A stretch of 64,000 bases of DNA, taken from NCBI GenBank assembly GCA_018780035.1, contig JADMKE010000004.1:485493-549492 (forward strand), written 5' to 3'. The first letter of the stretch is position 1, and each line of letters starts with the position of its first letter. The translations under genes were made by a program, and so were the position numbers. Shown here in pieces: positions 60,789 through 64,000 of this stretch. The DNA comes from Candidatus Sericytochromatia bacterium. GTDB taxonomy: Bacteria; Cyanobacteriota; Sericytochromatia; UBA7694. Below the pieces are notes generated by a model, which had not been told where the DNA came from, ran no database searches, and was given only the letters and a program-made list of their open reading frames with translations.

Positions 60789-62876
60789 TTAGCTGCCGAA
60801 GCTGATGGCCACGGTGCCAATCGATTGGATTTTGATCTTGGGTGCAATCTCGTTATACGAGAGCACGGTCAACATGGGGAAGTTGCGGTCGGTCAGTTTT
60901 TTGACGTGGGGGCGGATCTGCGGGTTGCAGAGCACCACGGGATTGTGACCGGCATTGGTGGCCGCTTGCACTTCGTTGGCCAATTTGGCCAGAATCTGTT
61001 GACTGACCTGGGGATTGAGGGCCAAGACGGCGCCCTGGGCGGTCTGCTGAATACTTTCCTGAACCGCCTGCTCGACTTTGGGGTCGAGGGTGATCACGGG
61101 AATAATATTCTGTTCATTCGCCAGGTTATTACAGATTTGGCGCGAGAGTGACTGACGGGCCAGTTCTGAGAGGGTATCGGGATCCTGGTTGATCTTGGAG
61201 AAGTCGGTGAGTTTTTCCAGAATCGTGGCCAAATCTCGAATTGAGACGCGCTCGCGAATCAGATTCTGCAAGACTTTTTGCACGCCACCCAACGAGAGCA
61301 GGTCGGGAATCAATTCTTTGACCACAACGGGGTGTTTTTCTTTGACTTTGTTGATCATGACCTGAACTTCTTGGCGGCTCAAAATCTCGTGGGCGAAGGT
61401 CTTCACAATTTCGGCCACGTGGGTGATCAAGACGTTGGTGGGGTCGGTGACCATATAACCCAATTGGGCCGCACGTTGGGCTTCGTAACCGGCCACCCAA
61501 ACGGCAGGGGTGCCAAAAGCGGGGTCTTTGGTCGGGAAGCCAACCAGCTCTTGTGAGACATCGGTATCGGGCTGTTGAATTGCGAGCATATAACCCATGA
61601 GGATTTCGCCGCGGGCCACTTCGATGCCTTTGACCTTGATCGAGTATTCGTTGGGGCGCAGATTGAGGTTGTCTTTGAATTGGATACCGGGCATGACAAA
61701 GCCCAATTCCATCGCGATCTGAACACGCATCGGGACCACGCGGTCGAGCAAATCCCCACCTTGGGAGGGGTCGACGAGGGGAATCAGATCCAGACCCATT
61801 TCCAGGGCCAGAGGATGAACTTCCATGACCTGAAGCACGTTTTCGGGCTTCTTGACTTCCTGTTCGGGAATGGCTGAATCTTCTTCTTCCTCCACCACCA
61901 TCTGGGCTTTTTTGACCGATTTGCGGTAGACAATAAAAGCTGTAATCAGCAGGGAAACGGAGATGGCCACAAAGAAATAGGTGGGCATGCCGGGAATAAA
62001 GCCGAAGCCGAAAATAAACACCCCGCCCATCACGAGCGATTTATACGAGGCGAACAATTGGGTCTTTAAGTCAAACGCCAAGTTGCTTTCGGAAATTGCA
62101 CGGGTGGTGACAAAGCCCGATGAGATTGAAATTAAGAAACCGGGGATGATGGCCACAAGGCCGTCACCGATTGAGAGGGTGGTGTAACGGGCGGCCGCTT
62201 CGGAAAGCTCCATGCCTTTCATCAAGACGCCGATGGCAAAACCACCGAGAATATTGACGAGGGTAATAATCATGCCTGCAATGGCGTCCCCACGAACGAA
62301 CTTATTGGCACCGTCCATGGTCCCGAAGAAGTTGGAACCTTTTTCCAAATCTTTGCGGCGTTTCTTGGCTTCTTCAGCATCGATCAAACCGGCGTTGAAG
62401 TCGGCGTCGATACTCATCTGTTTACCGGGCATGGCGTCCAAGGTAAAACGGGCCGCGACTTCCGCAACGCGCTTGGCGCCCTCTGTAATAACGATGAACT
62501 GAACAATCATCAGGATGATAAAGATAACAACGCCGACAACGTAATTGCCACCAATCACGAAGTTGGCGAAGGTATCGACAACGTGACCGGCATCAGCGTT
62601 AAGCAAAATCGAACGGGAGGTGGCGACGTTGAGCGCCAATCTAAACAGGGTGGTGACCAGCAGCAGCTGGGGAAAGACCGCAAATTCGAGCGGGTCAATC
62701 AGGTTCAGAGCGGTGAGCAGGATCAAGATCGAGGCAGACAGATTGATGACCAAGAAAAGATCGATCAAACCGGTCGGCAAAGGAATCATCAGAATCACGA
62801 CAACCATGATCGCCAACGATGCCAATGAAATATCGGCGATTATCGAACGTCCCGCATCTTTGTTTACAGCTGCCAT
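60789..62876 (-). CDS. flhA: Flagellar biosynthesis protein FlhA
   Basis: Export-gate subunit of the flagellar type III secretion apparatus. The 695-residue protein has eight membrane helices in residues 15-320, with the FHIPEP-family signature region (FRLALNVATSRSILLN, VITEGAKRVAEVAARFTLDAMPGKQMSIDADFNAGLI), a linker with an unusual KKAQMVVEEEEDSAIPEQ acidic stretch and a C-terminal substrate-binding domain from about residue 345. Lies downstream of fliF. The ribosome-binding site is weak. Confidence 0.97.
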   Translation of the reverse strand: MAAVNKDAGRSIIADISLASLAIMVVVILMIPLPTGLIDLFLVINLSASILILLTALNLIDPLEFAVFPQLLLVTTLFRLALNVATSRSILLNADAGHVVDTFANFVIGGNYVVGVVIFIILMIVQFIVITEGAKRVAEVAARFTLDAMPGKQMSIDADFNAGLIDAEEAKKRRKDLEKGSNFFGTMDGANKFVRGDAIAGMIITLVNILGGFAIGVLMKGMELSEAAARYTTLSIGDGLVAIIPGFLISISSGFVTTRAISESNLAFDLKTQLFASYKSLVMGGVFIFGFGFIPGMPTYFFVAISVSLLITAFIVYRKSVKKAQMVVEEEEDSAIPEQEVKKPENVLQVMEVHPLALEMGLDLIPLVDPSQGGDLLDRVVPMRVQIAMELGFVMPGIQFKDNLNLRPNEYSIKVKGIEVARGEILMGYMLAIQQPDTDVSQELVGFPTKDPAFGTPAVWVAGYEAQRAAQLGYMVTDPTNVLITHVAEIVKTFAHEILSRQEVQVMINKVKEKHPVVVKELIPDLLSLGGVQKVLQNLIRERVSIRDLATILEKLTDFSKINQDPDTLSELARQSLSRQICNNLANEQNIIPVITLDPKVEQAVQESIQQTAQGAVLALNPQVSQQILAKLANEVQAATNAGHNPVVLCNPQIRPHVKKLTDRNFPMLTVLSYNEIAPKIKIQSIGTVAISFGS

Positions 62877-62983
62877 CGGCTCAAACTCTTAACCTTTATT
62901 AGACATAATTTTTTAGTATTCTAACAGATTCATGCAAATGAGACTGTGAGATTTAACAATTCGTAGCGAAAAAATGAAAAAGG

Positions 62984-63046
62984 GGATTCCCTCAGGATGA
63001 GTGGGGCCCAGAGGCGGCCCCACTCACTGTGAGAAATTGGAATCCT
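62984..63046 (-). terminator. Long terminator hairpin after fliF
   Basis: TGAGTGGGGCC (62998-63008) pairs with GGCCCCACTCA (63016-63026); outer arms GGATTCC/GGAATCC extend the structure. On the minus strand CCTTTTTCATTTTTT follows. Overlaps the fliF stop codon. Confidence 0.85.
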
Positions 63047-64000
63047 AGGAAACGCCTGCGGACATCGCTGCCAAACGTTTCTTAAGGGATTGGCTGACCA
63101 TCTTTTGCGTCATCGGAGGCAGGACGGGGTTCTGAGACAGACGGCTGCGAACCTCGTTCTGAATCTCGGGATTCAGCAGATTGATAACGTCTTCAGCTTG
63201 ACTGGGGTCGAGCTGGGCCAATACGGCGACCAGGGTTGGCAGGCGCTCTGTGGAGAGCAACTGGGCCACGGTCTGAGGGGTGACACCCTGCAGGAAACCG
63301 AAAGGGTTGTCCGGCGTGGGAGGCATGATGGGCGCACGGCTTACTTCCTGGGCCTGTTGGGAAGGCATGGGAGGCATTCCGGGGGCGGCAGGCAAGCCGG
63401 GGGCTCCTTCAGATCCAGGCAGGCCAGGGGCGCCGGGCATGGCTCCGGGGATGGCGGCGTACTGGGGAACGCCAGCGGCAAACTGTTCGGCTGCAGCGGC
63501 TTTCTTCTTGCCGAGCAAGGCGCCACCGATACCGGCACCGACGACCAGACCACCGAGACCGATCAGGATAAAGACCCAAATCGGGGTTTTCTCGCGGGCT
63601 TTTTCCATTTCAGACTTGAGTTTGTCGTAGACAGAGGTATCAAATTTGACCTGGCGAACAAAGATTTGGTCTTTGGCCCCTTCGTCAAAGTTGATGGCTT
63701 TTTTGACCATTTCTTCGACTTCTTCTTTGGTCAGAGGAGCAGGACCGCCTTCAGCGGCTTCTTCCCCTTCAACCTGGGGTGGCAATTCAAACTGAACAGA
63801 AATGGATTTCCGTTCAATAAAGCCGGTTTCTTTGGAGGTCAGCTGCTCGATATTGTCGTAGTTATAGCTGATCTGGGTATTGTTGCGGTTGGTTTTGCTC
63901 TTGTCGGTTTCGGCAGGTGGCTCTTGACCTGGAACAGGGTTACCTGCACCCGGCAAAGGTTTAGTGGTGTTGTTTTCATTAGACTCCGTCACGCTGCGCT
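63045..64000 (-). CDS. fliF: FliF C-terminal part fused to a FliG middle-domain-like module (5' end outside window)
   Basis: The frame stays open to the window edge; a GTG at 63992 is internal. The first visible part matches the end of FliF, the MS-ring protein: PLPGAGNPVPGQEPP (cf. VPGALSNQPP in other FliFs), QISYNYDNIEQLTSKETGFIERKSISV, KEEVEEMVKKAINFD, then the last membrane helix (WVFILIGLGGLVVGAGIGGALL). A Pro/Gly/Met-rich linker of about 60 residues follows, and the last 75 residues (VTPQTVAQLLSTERLPTL..VLAQLDPSQAEDVINLLNPE) align well with the FliG middle domain, where EHPQ becomes ERLP. FliF normally ends in a short FliG-binding helix, so this fusion is unusual. Confidence 0.75.
   Translation of the reverse strand, partial: RSVTESNENNTTKPLPGAGNPVPGQEPPAETDKSKTNRNNTQISYNYDNIEQLTSKETGFIERKSISVQFELPPQVEGEEAAEGGPAPLTKEEVEEMVKKAINFDEGAKDQIFVRQVKFDTSVYDKLKSEMEKAREKTPIWVFILIGLGGLVVGAGIGGALLGKKKAAAAEQFAAGVPQYAAIPGAMPGAPGLPGSEGAPGLPAAPGMPPMPSQQAQEVSRAPIMPPTPDNPFGFLQGVTPQTVAQLLSTERLPTLVAVLAQLDPSQAEDVINLLNPEIQNEVRSRLSQNPVLPPMTQKMVSQSLKKRLAAMSAGVS

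Overview
The window looks like chromosome of a free-living, flagellated, diderm bacterium of moderate GC. Lipobox-bearing lipoproteins, a predicted secreted beta-strand-rich (outer-membrane type) protein, a MacA/MacB-type efflux operon, Lgt and UppP argue for a diderm envelope; FlhA, FliF, a FapA-like protein and CheB argue for motility. The gene style (Tll0287-like haem protein, AAA/TPR pair, NTT-like carrier, many Ser/Thr/Tyr-rich lipoproteins) reminds me of the non-photosynthetic relatives of Cyanobacteria (Melainabacteria/Sericytochromatia/Blackallbacteria), but that is an impression, not a placement. I see no tRNA, rRNA, CRISPR array, insertion sequence or prophage.

Layout. 1-3.4 kb: end of a Pro/Gln-rich gene, an SDR dehydratase and two tandem paralogous lipoproteins built almost wholly of YGTGYGTTP repeats. 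3.4-9.3 kb: a tightly coupled operon rne/rng-lipA-E2-lipB-cheB, in which lipoate synthesis and transfer flank the lipoylated E2 substrate; the CheB receiver domain has lost its phospho-acceptor. 9.3-16.9 kb (minus): DNA repair (mutM, endonuclease V), an NHL-repeat protein, a small nucleotidyltransferase, then a two-gene AAA-ATPase/TPR module of conflict-system style, and a nitrobindin-like protein. 17.0-24.9 kb: a complete trpEGDCFBA operon followed by a DAHP synthase, preceded by a Trp-rich leader peptide and a perfect intrinsic terminator, i.e. a classical transcription attenuator. 25-31.6 kb: EF-hand lipoproteins, two LysR regulators, a Tll0287-like haem protein, a glycosyltransferase, an LprI-like protein and an NTT-like carrier. 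31.7-49.3 kb: lon, acetyltransferase, beta-strand-rich envelope protein, glycosyltransferase, FapA, rpsU, exonuclease, lgt, a very large GGDEF protein with a decayed HD-GYP domain, M23 peptidase, uppP, lytic transglycosylase and glutaredoxin. 49.3-60.7 kb: a long coiled-coil protein of unknown role, a DUF3102-like protein, a phosphatase lipoprotein, the MacA/MacB operon, a GT2-TPR protein, an orphan MalG-type permease and a PIN-like protein. 60.8-64 kb: flhA and the end of fliF, whose C-terminus carries what looks like a FliG middle-domain module.

Recurring themes: degenerate signalling domains fused to intact output domains (CheB, GGDEF/HD-GYP); small EF-hand lipoproteins (three); genes whose start codon sits 6-7 bases after a -10-like hexamer with no useful Shine-Dalgarno, suggesting leaderless mRNAs; and tight gene packing with ATGA overlaps. 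The strongest candidates for follow-up are the trp leader attenuator, the AAA/TPR module, the FliF-FliG_M fusion, the degenerate CheB receiver and the repeat lipoprotein pair. Many start sites were chosen internally to the longest open frame on the basis of ribosome-binding sites, signal peptides and overlaps.
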